Shown here: positions 23,800-33,199 of the stretch, one piece after another
Layout of the letters: every line of letters begins with the position of its first letter
How positions within the stretch are numbered: the first letter of the stretch is position 1
From: Acinetobacter sp. XS-4
GTDB taxonomy: Bacteria > Pseudomonadota > Gammaproteobacteria > Pseudomonadales > Moraxellaceae
NCBI RefSeq assembly: GCF_023920705.1
Contig: NZ_CP094657.1
Span: 1,488,001-1,552,000 of the forward strand
Length of the DNA stretch: 64,000 nucleotides
Reading direction: 5' to 3'
Position numbers and translations under genes: made by a program
Notes under the pieces: model-generated
The model's database searches: none
What the model was told of the DNA's origin: nothing
The model's input: the letters and a program-made list of their open reading frames with translations, nothing else

Positions 23800-25278
23800 A
23801 TGCAAAAAAAATGGTTAATCCTGACAATTATCGTCCTTATATATTTACCAGTTACGATTGATGCAACAGTGATGCATGTTGCAACACCATCTTTAAGTGC
23901 AGCATTGAATTTAACTGCCAATCAGCTTTTATGGGTCATTGATATTTATTCACTGATTATGGCGGGTTTGATTTTACCGATGGGTGCACTCGGTGATCGT
24001 ATTGGCTTTAAAAAATTATTATTTATTGGAACTGCAATTTTTGGAGTCGGTTCCTTAGCTGCGGCTTTTTCTCCAACAGCTTATGCTTTAATAGCTTCGC
24101 GTGCTGTTTTAGGTCTAGGGGCAGCGATGCTTATTCCTGCCACGTTATCAGGTATTCGTAATGCCTTTGCTGAAGAAAAGCAGAGGAATTTTGCACTTGG
24201 TCTTTGGTCTACAGTGGGTGGCGGTGGAGCAGCTTTTGGTCCATTAGTTGGTGGTTTTGTACTGGAACACTTCCATTGGGGAGCAGTATTCCTCATCAAT
24301 ATCCCGATTATTTTAGTCGTTCTGGTCATGATCGCAATGATCATTCCGAAACAACAAGAGAAAACTGATCAGCCAATTAACTTAGGGCAAGCTTTAATTT
24401 TGGTTGTAGCGATTCTAAGCCTCATCTATTCGATTAAATCAGCTATGTACAACTTTTCGGTGCTCACGGTCGTGATGTTTGTGGTGGGTATAAGCACATT
24501 AATCCACTTCATTCGAAGCCAAAAAAGAAGTACGACACCAATGATTGATCTGGAATTGTTTAAACATCCAGTGATTTCTACCAGTATTGTTATGGCCGTT
24601 GTTTCTATGATTGCTCTGGTTGGGTTTGAATTACTCTTGTCTCAAGAGTTGCAGTTTGTACATGGGTTTTCACCATTACAGGCAGCCATGTTTATTATTC
24701 CATTCATGATCGCGATTAGTTTGGGTGGCCCATTAGCTGGAATCTGTTTAAATAAATGGGGACTTAGACTTGTATCTACTGTTGGTATTTTAATAAGTGG
24801 ATTTAGTTTATGGGGGCTTGCCCAGCTTAACTTCTCGACCGATCACTTCTTAGCGTGGACGTGTATGGTCTTTTTAGGCTTTAGCATTGAAATTGCCTTA
24901 CTGGCTTCAACTGCTGCCATTATGTCATCTGTACCGCCTCAAAAAGCAAGTGCAGCAGGTGCGATTGAAGGTATGGCCTATGAGCTTGGGGCTGGTTTAG
25001 GTGTCGCTATTTTTGGATTAATGTTGTCTTGGTTCTATAGCCGCTCAATTATTTTACCAGCAGAGCTTCCGTTGAACTTAATTGAAAAAGCGAGTGTCTC
25101 GATTGGTGAAACAATGCAATTAGCTTCTAACCTTGAAAGCCCTTTGGGAGGGCAATTAATTGCAGTTGCTCAGCAAGCTTTTAGTTATGCGCATAGTTGG
25201 GTGCTTACCATCTCAGCTATTTGTTTCTTCCTTTTAACTGTATTTGTCTGGTTTAGCTTTCCAAAGAAAGTAAATTAA
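23800..25278 (+). CDS. MFS multidrug/biocide exporter, SmvA-like (14 TM)
   Basis: A 492-residue DHA2-type MFS transporter with about 14 helices. The N-terminus MQKKWLILTIIVLIYLPVTIDATVMHVA matches SmvA, and GALGDRIGFKKLL is the MFS motif A. SmvA exports methyl viologen, acriflavine, chlorhexidine and quaternary ammonium compounds. The ATG at 23800 is preferred over 23770, which lies inside an operator half-site and lacks a ribosome site. Regulated by the divergent TetR gene. Confidence 0.9.
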   Translation: MQKKWLILTIIVLIYLPVTIDATVMHVATPSLSAALNLTANQLLWVIDIYSLIMAGLILPMGALGDRIGFKKLLFIGTAIFGVGSLAAAFSPTAYALIASRAVLGLGAAMLIPATLSGIRNAFAEEKQRNFALGLWSTVGGGGAAFGPLVGGFVLEHFHWGAVFLINIPIILVVLVMIAMIIPKQQEKTDQPINLGQALILVVAILSLIYSIKSAMYNFSVLTVVMFVVGISTLIHFIRSQKRSTTPMIDLELFKHPVISTSIVMAVVSMIALVGFELLLSQELQFVHGFSPLQAAMFIIPFMIAISLGGPLAGICLNKWGLRLVSTVGILISGFSLWGLAQLNFSTDHFLAWTCMVFLGFSIEIALLASTAAIMSSVPPQKASAAGAIEGMAYELGAGLGVAIFGLMLSWFYSRSIILPAELPLNLIEKASVSIGETMQLASNLESPLGGQLIAVAQQAFSYAHSWVLTISAICFFLLTVFVWFSFPKKVN

Positions 25279-25291
25279 GAAATTCAAAATA

Positions 25292-25328
25292 AAGGATAAA
25301 AAGAGAGGCAGTTTTTCTTTTTATCCTT
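25292..25328 (+). terminator. Rho-independent terminator
   Basis: AAGGATAAAAAGA pairs with TCTTTTTATCCTT (13 bp) just after the exporter gene. Confidence 0.6.
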
Positions 25329-25545
25329 AAATATCTTTTTTAATATTTTCTTCATATCGAAAATTGGTTATTTAATTCTCATAAATAAACTATTTTTTAA
25401 TAGGTTTCATATTTTTATTTCAAAATGATTCAGTGTTCATGTAATTGAAATTTAATAAAAAATGAATTGATCAAAAATTGACTGTAAAAAAATGGTTTGT
25501 TAATCTGCTACACGAAAAATCTAAAAACAAATAAAAGAGGCCGCT

Positions 25546-27327
25546 GTGAATTTTAAATTAAAAACATCACTCATTATTGGAGCAATTGTTGCATCTTCAC
25601 TTGTATATGCCGCAACTGTACTTTCACCAAATCAGAATAATAATAGTGGATCAATTCCATCTGGTTATTCAGATTTAGAATTTTCTTTAGCAAATGGGAA
25701 TTGGGTAAAAAATCTCTCTTTACCAGCAAGCGCTAATAATTCGGACAAGATTACAGTTCGCTCTAGTGCAGCCTATAGCAGTTATTTAGATACTTCTAAT
25801 ACGAATATTCCGTTAGAAGTGTTGAAGATAAATAGTGGAGATATTTATCAATTCATCTTTAATAGCAGTCAAAATAAATGGATCGCTCAGTTAGCGACAG
25901 TGAGTCCTACTAATGGTGCGACTTATGAAGTCGTTCCATTAACAACTGCATCAATTCAAAAAGTACTTATTCAAAATGACAAATGGGCACAAACCATTGC
26001 ATTACCAAGTGATGTGCGTGACGGGACAACTGTACAGATTGTTTCTACAGCAAGTGCAAACTCAGAGATTGATAAAAAAAATTTACTATTCCCGAGCAGT
26101 TTTACATTAAAAAATGGATCTGAATATTGGTTTAAATATTATTCTGCTTTAGGAAAATGGGTTCCAGAATATATAAAACCTCAGAAGCTAAATGTTCAGC
26201 AAATCGGAACATCTTTAGCCGCGGTAAGTAGCCCGCTAACGGAAGTTTCATTTGGAGATGGAAATTGGGTTTCCAATTTCACTCTACCTGCGACTGCAAG
26301 TGATCGAGATAGAATTATTATCAAGTCTACAGCGACTTGGTCTGCAAAAATTAATAATACAAATATTAATAGCCAAGCGACTTTAACGCTTAAAACAGGC
26401 GATCAATATGAGTTTATGTATGTAAGTGACAAAGGATATTGGCAGCTGATTTCTTCACCTACAAAGGTAATTGATTCAACGGCAACAATCCCTGCAACTT
26501 TACCGAATATGACTCAGCCCACTTTAAAGGTGAAATTGTCTACATCAAATTGGCAGCCAACCTTGCAACTACCAGCTCAAGCTCAAGTCGGGGATAAGGT
26601 GGTTATTGTCTCGAATGCGTCGGCAGACACTTTGATTAATGCGGCTAATGGTTTGTCGACAGCAATTAAAAATGGTGAAAATCGCCGTTTTATTTACACC
26701 GCTCAAGGCTGGACAGTAGATAGTTATACAATTGATATGTTGTTAGTTTCTAGCCCTGAAGTAAATTCAATTTTAGGAGAGAGCGCTGCAAAACTTAGAA
26801 TGATTGAAGGCGTAAATCTAATAAATTTAACCGCTGAAAATTCAAATGCACGCTTTTACTTAAGAGATGTGGGCTATTTAACTTATAAAATCCCTGCTAG
26901 TACTTTAAAAGAAGCAATCTCTAGTGGCCGAGATGACACAACGGTACAAAATGAGCGTAAACGCGTATTGGCAGACGGTGTTTATTATCAAGGTAATGAA
27001 CCTGGTGACGGTGGCTGTGGTTGGGCCTGGATTAATGCTTCTGCATATAACATGATTGGTGCAAATGATATTGCAGGTTGTTCTTTCGCGGCGATGCGTC
27101 ATGAAGTTGGGCACAATCTTGGCCTGTACCATAATGGTTCAAGCAATATTGGTTCAGGCTTTGCTCATCCGTTAGGAAGTACTGCAATGGGCGGTAATAA
27201 TATTAATTTTTACTCTAGTCCGTATCTGTATAACCCTAAATATGGTGTACGTTTAGGTGAAGAAGGGAAGATTGATGCTGTCAGCGTCATTAACCTGAAC
27301 GCACAGAAAATTTCTCTATATAACTAA
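25546..27327 (+). CDS. cpaA: Secreted metalloprotease CpaA
   Basis: A 593-residue exported zinc metalloprotease. Signal peptide residues 1-22 (cleaved after SLVYA). Four tandem beta-repeats of about 100 residues follow, each with an NGNWV/NDKWA/DGNWV/TSNWQ start and a xLP(A/S) strand. The C-terminal catalytic domain has zinc motif HEVGHNLGLYH at residues 519-529. In A. nosocomialis and A. baumannii CpaA is secreted by the type II system and cleaves glycosylated clotting factors. GTG start with AGAGG 5 nt upstream. Its chaperone gene cpaB is 22 nt downstream. Confidence 0.93.
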   Translation: MNFKLKTSLIIGAIVASSLVYAATVLSPNQNNNSGSIPSGYSDLEFSLANGNWVKNLSLPASANNSDKITVRSSAAYSSYLDTSNTNIPLEVLKINSGDIYQFIFNSSQNKWIAQLATVSPTNGATYEVVPLTTASIQKVLIQNDKWAQTIALPSDVRDGTTVQIVSTASANSEIDKKNLLFPSSFTLKNGSEYWFKYYSALGKWVPEYIKPQKLNVQQIGTSLAAVSSPLTEVSFGDGNWVSNFTLPATASDRDRIIIKSTATWSAKINNTNINSQATLTLKTGDQYEFMYVSDKGYWQLISSPTKVIDSTATIPATLPNMTQPTLKVKLSTSNWQPTLQLPAQAQVGDKVVIVSNASADTLINAANGLSTAIKNGENRRFIYTAQGWTVDSYTIDMLLVSSPEVNSILGESAAKLRMIEGVNLINLTAENSNARFYLRDVGYLTYKIPASTLKEAISSGRDDTTVQNERKRVLADGVYYQGNEPGDGGCGWAWINASAYNMIGANDIAGCSFAAMRHEVGHNLGLYHNGSSNIGSGFAHPLGSTAMGGNNINFYSSPYLYNPKYGVRLGEEGKIDAVSVINLNAQKISLYN

Positions 27328-27349
27328 TCTCTATTTTTAGCTGTAAATA

Positions 27350-27982
27350 ATGAAGAAAAATAAATTGTTAATAGGAACTGCTATCGCTTGTGTGGCGTTA
27401 GCAGTTTTAATCTGGTTTGCTTTTTCACAGCAAAGCTCTTCTGCATTAACGTCGTCTTTAGAAAGTCGGCAAGAGTCTGGGCCAAAAGTGCTAGATAATC
27501 AGAATGGTTTTGCTCGTCAAAATACGCTGAATTTGAGTTCATCAGAGAAAGAAAGGTTGTCCAAACAACAAATTGTTTTTAATGAGATAGAGAAAAATCA
27601 GCTGCCTTCTAATGTTAATTTTCCATTGGCTAAAAATGGACAAGGCATGGTGATTAAGTATGATCCAAATGTGATTGAACTCAAAAAAGTGGGTGATACG
27701 GTTAAGTTTCAAATGTTGGAATATGGCATTAATCGCACGGGCAAAATTGTAGAGATTGAACCTATTGACCAAGATATTGTTCGGTGGACTGGTAAATTTG
27801 ATCAGGGCGATCCAAACCAGAATTTCTTTACCATTACTCAGAGTCAGAAAGACCATTATACGATCATGCAGATTTTTACCGAGAAAGGAAATTATTCGGC
27901 TGAAATTAAGGATGGTGTGGGGCTGGTACAGACCATGGATGAGGGAGTTAACGATCAAGAGCTACATCATGATCATCCTTAG
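27350..27982 (+). CDS. cpaB: CpaB, membrane-anchored chaperone for CpaA secretion
   Basis: A 210-residue protein with one N-terminal helix (residues 5-25, LLIGTAIACVALAVLIWFAF) and a periplasmic domain, as in steric-type secretion chaperones. The position directly behind cpaA, size and topology match CpaB, which binds CpaA in the periplasm and is needed for its type II secretion. The short gap suggests co-transcription. No terminator is evident before dnaX. Confidence 0.9.
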   Translation: MKKNKLLIGTAIACVALAVLIWFAFSQQSSSALTSSLESRQESGPKVLDNQNGFARQNTLNLSSSEKERLSKQQIVFNEIEKNQLPSNVNFPLAKNGQGMVIKYDPNVIELKKVGDTVKFQMLEYGINRTGKIVEIEPIDQDIVRWTGKFDQGDPNQNFFTITQSQKDHYTIMQIFTEKGNYSAEIKDGVGLVQTMDEGVNDQELHHDHP

Positions 27983-28075
27983 ACAAATAAATGGTTCTGG
28001 TAGAGAAAAGAAGTCAGTTCGCAGTTTATCTGTACGGATATGAGCTTTATGCGTTCACACTCTTTTAAAAACAAA

Positions 28076-28105
28076 GTATGCTTATGCCTGTAAAAAGGAG
28101 CATAC
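28076..28105 (+). promoter_or_regulatory. Hairpin enclosing the dnaX Shine-Dalgarno
   Basis: GTATGCT (28076-28082) pairs with AGCATAC (28099-28105), whose last base abuts the dnaX ATG. AAAAAGG, the ribosome site, lies in the loop and the stem base. It could modulate dnaX translation. Confidence 0.35.
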
Positions 28106-30163
28106 ATGTATCAAGTACTTGCTAGAAAATACCGTCCACGTAATTTCAATGAGTTAGTGGGGCAAAACCATGTTTCTCGTGCATTAAGTAGTGCATTGGA
28201 ACGCGGTCGTCTACACCATGCTTATTTATTTACAGGAACGCGTGGTGTAGGTAAAACTACAATTGCACGTATTTTGGCCAAGTGTTTGAACTGCGAAACG
28301 GGGGTGACTTCTACGCCGTGTGAAGTCTGTGCAACGTGTAAGGCAGTAAATGAAGGTCGTTTTATTGACCTGATTGAAATTGATGCTGCTTCAAGAACAA
28401 AAGTAGAAGATACGCGTGAACTTTTAGACAACGTTCCTTATGCGCCAACGCAAGGCCGTTTTAAAGTTTACCTGATTGACGAAGTACATATGCTTTCTAC
28501 GCATTCTTTTAATGCGTTATTAAAAACACTCGAAGAACCACCAGAACACGTTAAGTTTCTGTTTGCAACTACTGATCCACAAAAACTACCGATTACGGTC
28601 ATTTCACGTTGTTTGCAATTTACGCTACGACCTTTAGCCGTCGATGAAATTACCAAGCACCTTGGCGCTATTCTTGAAAAAGAACAGATTACTGCTGATC
28701 AAGATGCAATTTGGCAAATTGCTGAATCTGCTCAAGGTTCATTGCGTGATGCATTATCTTTAACGGACCAAGCCATTGCTTATGGTCAAGGCTCGGTACA
28801 TCACCAAGATGTTAAAGAAATGCTCGGTTTAATCGACCGCACTATTATTTATGATTTGATTTTAGCAATTCATCAAAACCAACGTGAGAAAGTTAGTCAG
28901 CTTTTATTGCAATTTAGACATCAAGCACTAGATGTTTCACTTGTGCTTGATCAGTTGGTCTCGACCATGCATGAATTGGCAATTTTGCAATATCTACCTG
29001 ATTTGAGTTTGAAATATAGCGAAGAAATCAATCGCAAAATTATGCAACTGTCTAAGCTGATTTCTGCTCAAGATTTGCAGCTTTATTACCAAATTGCATG
29101 TAAAGGCCGCTCAGACTTGCAACTTGCCGTGACGCAAGAGCAAGGTTTTGAAATGTGTGTTTTACGCTTGTTGGCATTCCGTCCTTTAGCACCTAATGAA
29201 ATTTTGGTGTCTGAGCCTGTTCAGCAAAATGGACAAGCAGTAGTGGGTTTAAGTCAACAGGCTCAGCAAACAGCTCAGGAGATTACTTCTGTAAGTGCTG
29301 TTCAGCCAGTTGAAGTTATTAGTCAAGCCGCTATGGTTGAACCTGAACCTGAACCTGAACCTGAACCTCGGTCTAATCAGGATTTAATGGTATTTGACCC
29401 AAATCATCATGAGTTGATTGGCTTTGAGTCAGCGCCTGTTCAAGAGACAAGTAATGTTTTGGAGGAAGATTTCATTCCGTTACCAGAACAAAAGTCAGTA
29501 CACTTTCAGTCGGAAACCCAAGCCAGAAATATTGAACCTGAACTAGCTTTGACTGCTGAGCCTATGGGTTTATTTGAAACGCCTAGTGCTGATTTTTCAC
29601 TTGCCCAAGATACACTTACACCTGTTACTGATAATTTGGTTTCTGAATCAGTTATTGAACAACAGTCATTTGTGCAAGCCGAAGTAAGAGTTGAAACAGT
29701 TGCAGTTGTGAAAGAGTCTAGCGAAACTGATAACGGGCAGCTGATGCCTCAAGATATCTTGAAGCTGGCTCCTCAAGTCTTGGAAGGTGAGTGGTCACTT
29801 GAAAAGTGGGAATATTGGTTTAGAAATAGTCAGCTTTCTCCAGCTGTTCAAGAACTTGCGCAGCATGGTGTGATGACTGGTGAAATTGGTGGCAATACTA
29901 TTTTCCATATTCCCCAAGAATATGAAAATATGCTGACCCAATTACAGCAAGGCCTTATTGATGCATTAAATGAGCAATGGCCGAATACTCAATTTACAGT
30001 TGAATACGGTGCTTTAAATACATCTACACCATATATCATTCAAAGTGCGCGTAAAGAAAAAGCCTTTCATAGAGCGGCTGAGTTATTACAACAGCAGCCA
30101 GTCATTAAAAGCCTTATAGAAACTTTTGATGCTGAACTTCAGAACATTCAATTAAAGCCTTAA
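28106..30163 (+). CDS. dnaX: DNA polymerase III subunit tau/gamma
   Basis: A 685-residue clamp-loader ATPase. Walker A GTRGVGKTT, a zinc-binding cluster (CLNCETGVTSTPCEVCATC), Walker B LIDEVHMLS, sensor-1 FATTDPQKLP and sensor-2 GSLRDALSL. From about residue 370 the chain becomes low complexity, rich in Glu, Gln and Pro, including five EP repeats encoded by five GAACCT hexamers (29339-29368). A folded C-terminal region (about 540-685) should bind the polymerase alpha and DnaB. I see no A-rich slippery site like that of E. coli. Confidence 0.96.
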   Translation: MYQVLARKYRPRNFNELVGQNHVSRALSSALERGRLHHAYLFTGTRGVGKTTIARILAKCLNCETGVTSTPCEVCATCKAVNEGRFIDLIEIDAASRTKVEDTRELLDNVPYAPTQGRFKVYLIDEVHMLSTHSFNALLKTLEEPPEHVKFLFATTDPQKLPITVISRCLQFTLRPLAVDEITKHLGAILEKEQITADQDAIWQIAESAQGSLRDALSLTDQAIAYGQGSVHHQDVKEMLGLIDRTIIYDLILAIHQNQREKVSQLLLQFRHQALDVSLVLDQLVSTMHELAILQYLPDLSLKYSEEINRKIMQLSKLISAQDLQLYYQIACKGRSDLQLAVTQEQGFEMCVLRLLAFRPLAPNEILVSEPVQQNGQAVVGLSQQAQQTAQEITSVSAVQPVEVISQAAMVEPEPEPEPEPRSNQDLMVFDPNHHELIGFESAPVQETSNVLEEDFIPLPEQKSVHFQSETQARNIEPELALTAEPMGLFETPSADFSLAQDTLTPVTDNLVSESVIEQQSFVQAEVRVETVAVVKESSETDNGQLMPQDILKLAPQVLEGEWSLEKWEYWFRNSQLSPAVQELAQHGVMTGEIGGNTIFHIPQEYENMLTQLQQGLIDALNEQWPNTQFTVEYGALNTSTPYIIQSARKEKAFHRAAELLQQQPVIKSLIETFDAELQNIQLKP
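29339..29368 (+). repeat. Five tandem GAACCT hexamers within dnaX
   Basis: Five exact in-frame copies encode (Glu-Pro)5 in the tau linker. The length may vary between strains without shifting frame. Confidence 0.9.
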
Positions 30164-30308
30164 ATTCATCTAAGTTTTAATCTGGTGCAGAATATGAAAA
30201 TAATAGAATTTTCATATTTTTCACTGGATTGAAATATTCAGGTCATGTCACTGTCATTGTACTTTTCTATGTTAGCCATTTTAGATTTTAAATGGATTGT
30301 ATACAGCA

Positions 30309-30461
30309 ATGAAAAGGCAATGCACTGGAATAACTTCTTTTAAATACTCATATTTCTTATTAATCGGCGCGATTCTGCTGAGTGGTTGTAACGACTCATC
30401 AAATGATAACTCGAATGCACCAGAAACAGGTAAAAAGCCTGTAATGCGCTGTGCTCCATAA
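30309..30461 (+). CDS. Small predicted lipoprotein (50 residues)
   Basis: Starts MKRQCTGITSFKYSYFLLIG, with a hydrophobic helix and lipobox LSGC (Cys27) followed by a polar tail rich in Asn, Ser and Asp (NDSSNDNSNAPE). The ribosome site is weak. It lies 26 nt upstream of the phospholipase C gene and could be co-transcribed with it. Unknown function. Confidence 0.65.
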   Translation: MKRQCTGITSFKYSYFLLIGAILLSGCNDSSNDNSNAPETGKKPVMRCAP

Positions 30462-30487
30462 ACTTAAATAATAAAAAGAACCTGATC

Positions 30488-32716
30488 ATGATTACACGTC
30501 GTAAATTTTTAAATTATTCTTTAAATATGGGTTTTGGTGCTGCGGCATTGGCAGCTTTCCCATCTAGTATTCAAAAAGCTTTAGCAATTCCTGCAAACAA
30601 TAAAACTGGCACCATTCAGGATGTCGAACACGTTATTATTTTAATGCAGGAAAACCGATCTTTTGACCATTATTTCGGAACGTTAAAAGGTGTTCGAGGT
30701 TTTGCTGACCGTTTTACAATTCCTCTACCAAGTGGCCGCCGTGTCTGGGAGCAACTTAGAAGTAATGGGCAAGTTTTAACGCCTTTCCATTTAGATGGTA
30801 CAGCCAATAATGCGCAGCGTGCAGATGGGACACCGCATACGTGGAATGACAGTCAGCTGGCTTGGGACAATGGGCGTATGGCGAATTGGCCAGCCCATAA
30901 AACTGATATATCCATGGGTTATTTTAAAGAAAAAGAAATTCCATATCAGTTTGCACTTGCGAATGCCTTTACGATTTGTGATGCCTACCATTGCTCTATG
31001 CACACTGGAACAGATGCAAACCGCTCTTTTCATTTAACGGGTACCAATGGGGCGACACCGACCAAGCGTTCATTTGTAAACAATGAGTGGGACTGGATTG
31101 ATGGTAATCCAGCTACGGCAGATCGCGGTTACACGTGGAAGACTTATGCTGAGCGTTTAGAAGAAGCAGGGGTAAACTGGATTTGTTATCAAAATATGCC
31201 AGATGAATGGGGCGATAACATGCTTGGGGCATTTCGGACATTCAGAAAAGCTAATATTGCATCTGGTTATCCTGTTGCAAGCGGTGGTGAACCAAACAAA
31301 CCGTACGCTGATACAGGTCAAAAACTACCGTACAAAGCCTATGATGCTGCGACCGATAATGCCAAAAATCCACTTTATAAAGGCATTGCAAATACATTGC
31401 CGGGCAATAAACCTGAAGAATATCTCGATGCTTTTAAACGCGACATTCGTGAAGGTAAGTTACCGCAAGTGTCTTGGATTAATGCGCCATCAATTTATTG
31501 TGAACATCCAGATCCTTCTAGCCCTGTCCAAGGGGCATGGTTTATTCAAGAAATTATTGATGCTTTAACTGCTGTGCCAGAGGTTTGGAGTAAAACAGCA
31601 CTCATTATCAATTTCGATGAAAATGATGGTTACTTTGACCATGTACCGTCACCATCTGCGCCATCACGACTTGCAAATGGTCAGTATGCTGGTAAATCGA
31701 CATTAAGCAGTGCTGATATGCAGGATGAATATTTTGACCATGCTGCACCTGAGGGAAGTCATTCTCAACCTACACATGATGGACGAGTTTATGGTCCGGG
31801 TCCTCGTGTTCCGTTATATGTGATTTCCCCATGGAGCCGTGGTGGCTGGGTGAACTCGCAAGTTTTTGACCATACTTCCGTCCTCATGTTTTTAGAAAAA
31901 CGTTTCGGTGTAAAAGAGCCGAATATCAGTCCATATCGCCGTGCAGTGTGTGGTGATTTAACCAGTGCATTTAACTTTAAAACACCAAATGCAGATGTTT
32001 TACCTCAGCTCAATGGTAAACAGACACGTTTGCAGGCAGATGAGTTAAGAGAAAATCAGGAAGCTCTACCAGCTGTGCCTGTACCAACGGATATTAAGTT
32101 ACCGATTCAGCAAAGTGGCATACGTCTGTCGCGTGCGCTACCTTACGAATTGCACACCAGCGCACGCTGTAAAGCGGATGGCAAAGTGCAATTGATATTC
32201 TCTAATACGGGGAAACAGGCAGCGGTTTTTCATGTATATGACAAACTTAACCTAGACCTTATTCCAAAGCGTTATATTGTCGAGCCGAATAAAACTTTAG
32301 ATGATGAATGGGATGCTTTAAAAGATAACCTAGGTCGTTATGACCTATGGGTACTTGGTCCAAATGGCTATCATCGTCACTTTAAAGGTGATACTCAACG
32401 TATTGTTGATAGTGGCGTTAAACCTGAAATTCGAGTGTGCTATGACATTGCCAATAGTGATGTATACGTAGAACTCATGAATGAAGGAACCAAGGATGCA
32501 ATATTGACAGTAAAACCTTGTGCATATCGACAAGATGCGCCGTTACAATTTACCGTAAAAGCGGGACAAGTCGTTAAGCAACATTGGGCTTTAGCTGACG
32601 TAGGGCATTGGTACGATTTTGAAATCACCAGTCAGAGTGATCCATATTATTACCGACGTTTTGCGGGCCGAGTTGAAACGGGTGAAGACTCCTTTAGTGA
32701 TCCTGCAATGATGTAA
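30488..32716 (+). CDS. plc: Phosphocholine-specific phospholipase C
   Basis: A 742-residue non-haemolytic/haemolytic PlcN/PlcH-type enzyme. The N-terminus MITRRKFLNYSLNMGFGAAA is a twin-arginine signal, so it folds in the cytoplasm and is exported by Tat. The catalytic domain begins with EHVIILMQENRSFDHYFG, with later metal/active-site segments NFDENDGYFDHVPSP and GPRVPLYVISPWSRGGWV. Two C-terminal beta domains follow from about residue 540. It hydrolyses phosphatidylcholine and sphingomyelin and is a known virulence-linked enzyme in A. baumannii. Confidence 0.94.
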   Translation: MITRRKFLNYSLNMGFGAAALAAFPSSIQKALAIPANNKTGTIQDVEHVIILMQENRSFDHYFGTLKGVRGFADRFTIPLPSGRRVWEQLRSNGQVLTPFHLDGTANNAQRADGTPHTWNDSQLAWDNGRMANWPAHKTDISMGYFKEKEIPYQFALANAFTICDAYHCSMHTGTDANRSFHLTGTNGATPTKRSFVNNEWDWIDGNPATADRGYTWKTYAERLEEAGVNWICYQNMPDEWGDNMLGAFRTFRKANIASGYPVASGGEPNKPYADTGQKLPYKAYDAATDNAKNPLYKGIANTLPGNKPEEYLDAFKRDIREGKLPQVSWINAPSIYCEHPDPSSPVQGAWFIQEIIDALTAVPEVWSKTALIINFDENDGYFDHVPSPSAPSRLANGQYAGKSTLSSADMQDEYFDHAAPEGSHSQPTHDGRVYGPGPRVPLYVISPWSRGGWVNSQVFDHTSVLMFLEKRFGVKEPNISPYRRAVCGDLTSAFNFKTPNADVLPQLNGKQTRLQADELRENQEALPAVPVPTDIKLPIQQSGIRLSRALPYELHTSARCKADGKVQLIFSNTGKQAAVFHVYDKLNLDLIPKRYIVEPNKTLDDEWDALKDNLGRYDLWVLGPNGYHRHFKGDTQRIVDSGVKPEIRVCYDIANSDVYVELMNEGTKDAILTVKPCAYRQDAPLQFTVKAGQVVKQHWALADVGHWYDFEITSQSDPYYYRRFAGRVETGEDSFSDPAMM

Positions 32717-32723
32717 GTTTAGG

Positions 32724-32766
32724 TGGGGCAAAAAGAACAAATCATTTTCTTTTTGCCCCATTTTTT
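32724..32766. terminator. Bidirectional terminator
   Basis: TGGGGCAAAAAGA pairs with TCTTTTTGCCCCA, followed by TTTTTT, between plc and the convergent thioesterase. Confidence 0.92.
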
Positions 32767-33199
32767 ATAATAAATAACTTTTTAAAGCTTCACGAACTGA
32801 CTCAGAAATGGGTACGGTTTTACGCGTTTCGCGATCTACAAACACATGCACAAAATGTCCTTGAGCTGAGGCTTGATCTTGACCTTGTTTAAAGATCGCC
32901 AATTCATAACGTAGAGAAGTCGTACCGATTTTACCAATTGCGACGCCCACCTGAATAATTTCTGGAAATGATAACTCTTGTAAAAAGCTACATGCTGAAT
33001 CAACCACTAAGCCAATTGATTTTGCTTCATGAATATCAAAACCTGTTTTTTGAATAAGCAATGCATTCGCTGCTGTATCGAAGTAGCTATAGTAAGTCAC
33101 ATTATTCACATGGCCGTAAATATCGTTATCTGCCCAACGCGTTTGAATATCTAAAAAGAACTTAAATTGATTGCGAGTTTTTAAAACTGGTTTAGTCAT
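32765..33199 (-). CDS. Acyl-CoA thioesterase, 4HBT hot-dog family
   Basis: A 144-residue YbgC/FadM-type thioesterase. The N-terminal active-site segment RWADNDIYGHVNNVTYYSYFD is typical (Asp and His positions intact), followed by the strands HFVHVFVDRETRKTVPIS. Its ATG overlaps the stop of the upstream alcohol dehydrogenase by one base (TAATG), so the two are translated as a coupled pair. Confidence 0.88.
   Translation of the reverse strand: MTKPVLKTRNQFKFFLDIQTRWADNDIYGHVNNVTYYSYFDTAANALLIQKTGFDIHEAKSIGLVVDSACSFLQELSFPEIIQVGVAIGKIGTTSLRYELAIFKQGQDQASAQGHFVHVFVDRETRKTVPISESVREALKSYLL

Noticed and set aside
27542..27958. 138-residue minus-strand frame over cpaB
   Set aside because: Lies wholly opposite cpaB and has no start signals; shadow frame.
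28106..30163. Programmed frameshift making gamma from dnaX
   Set aside because: No A-rich slippery heptamer with stem-loop was seen in the linker region.
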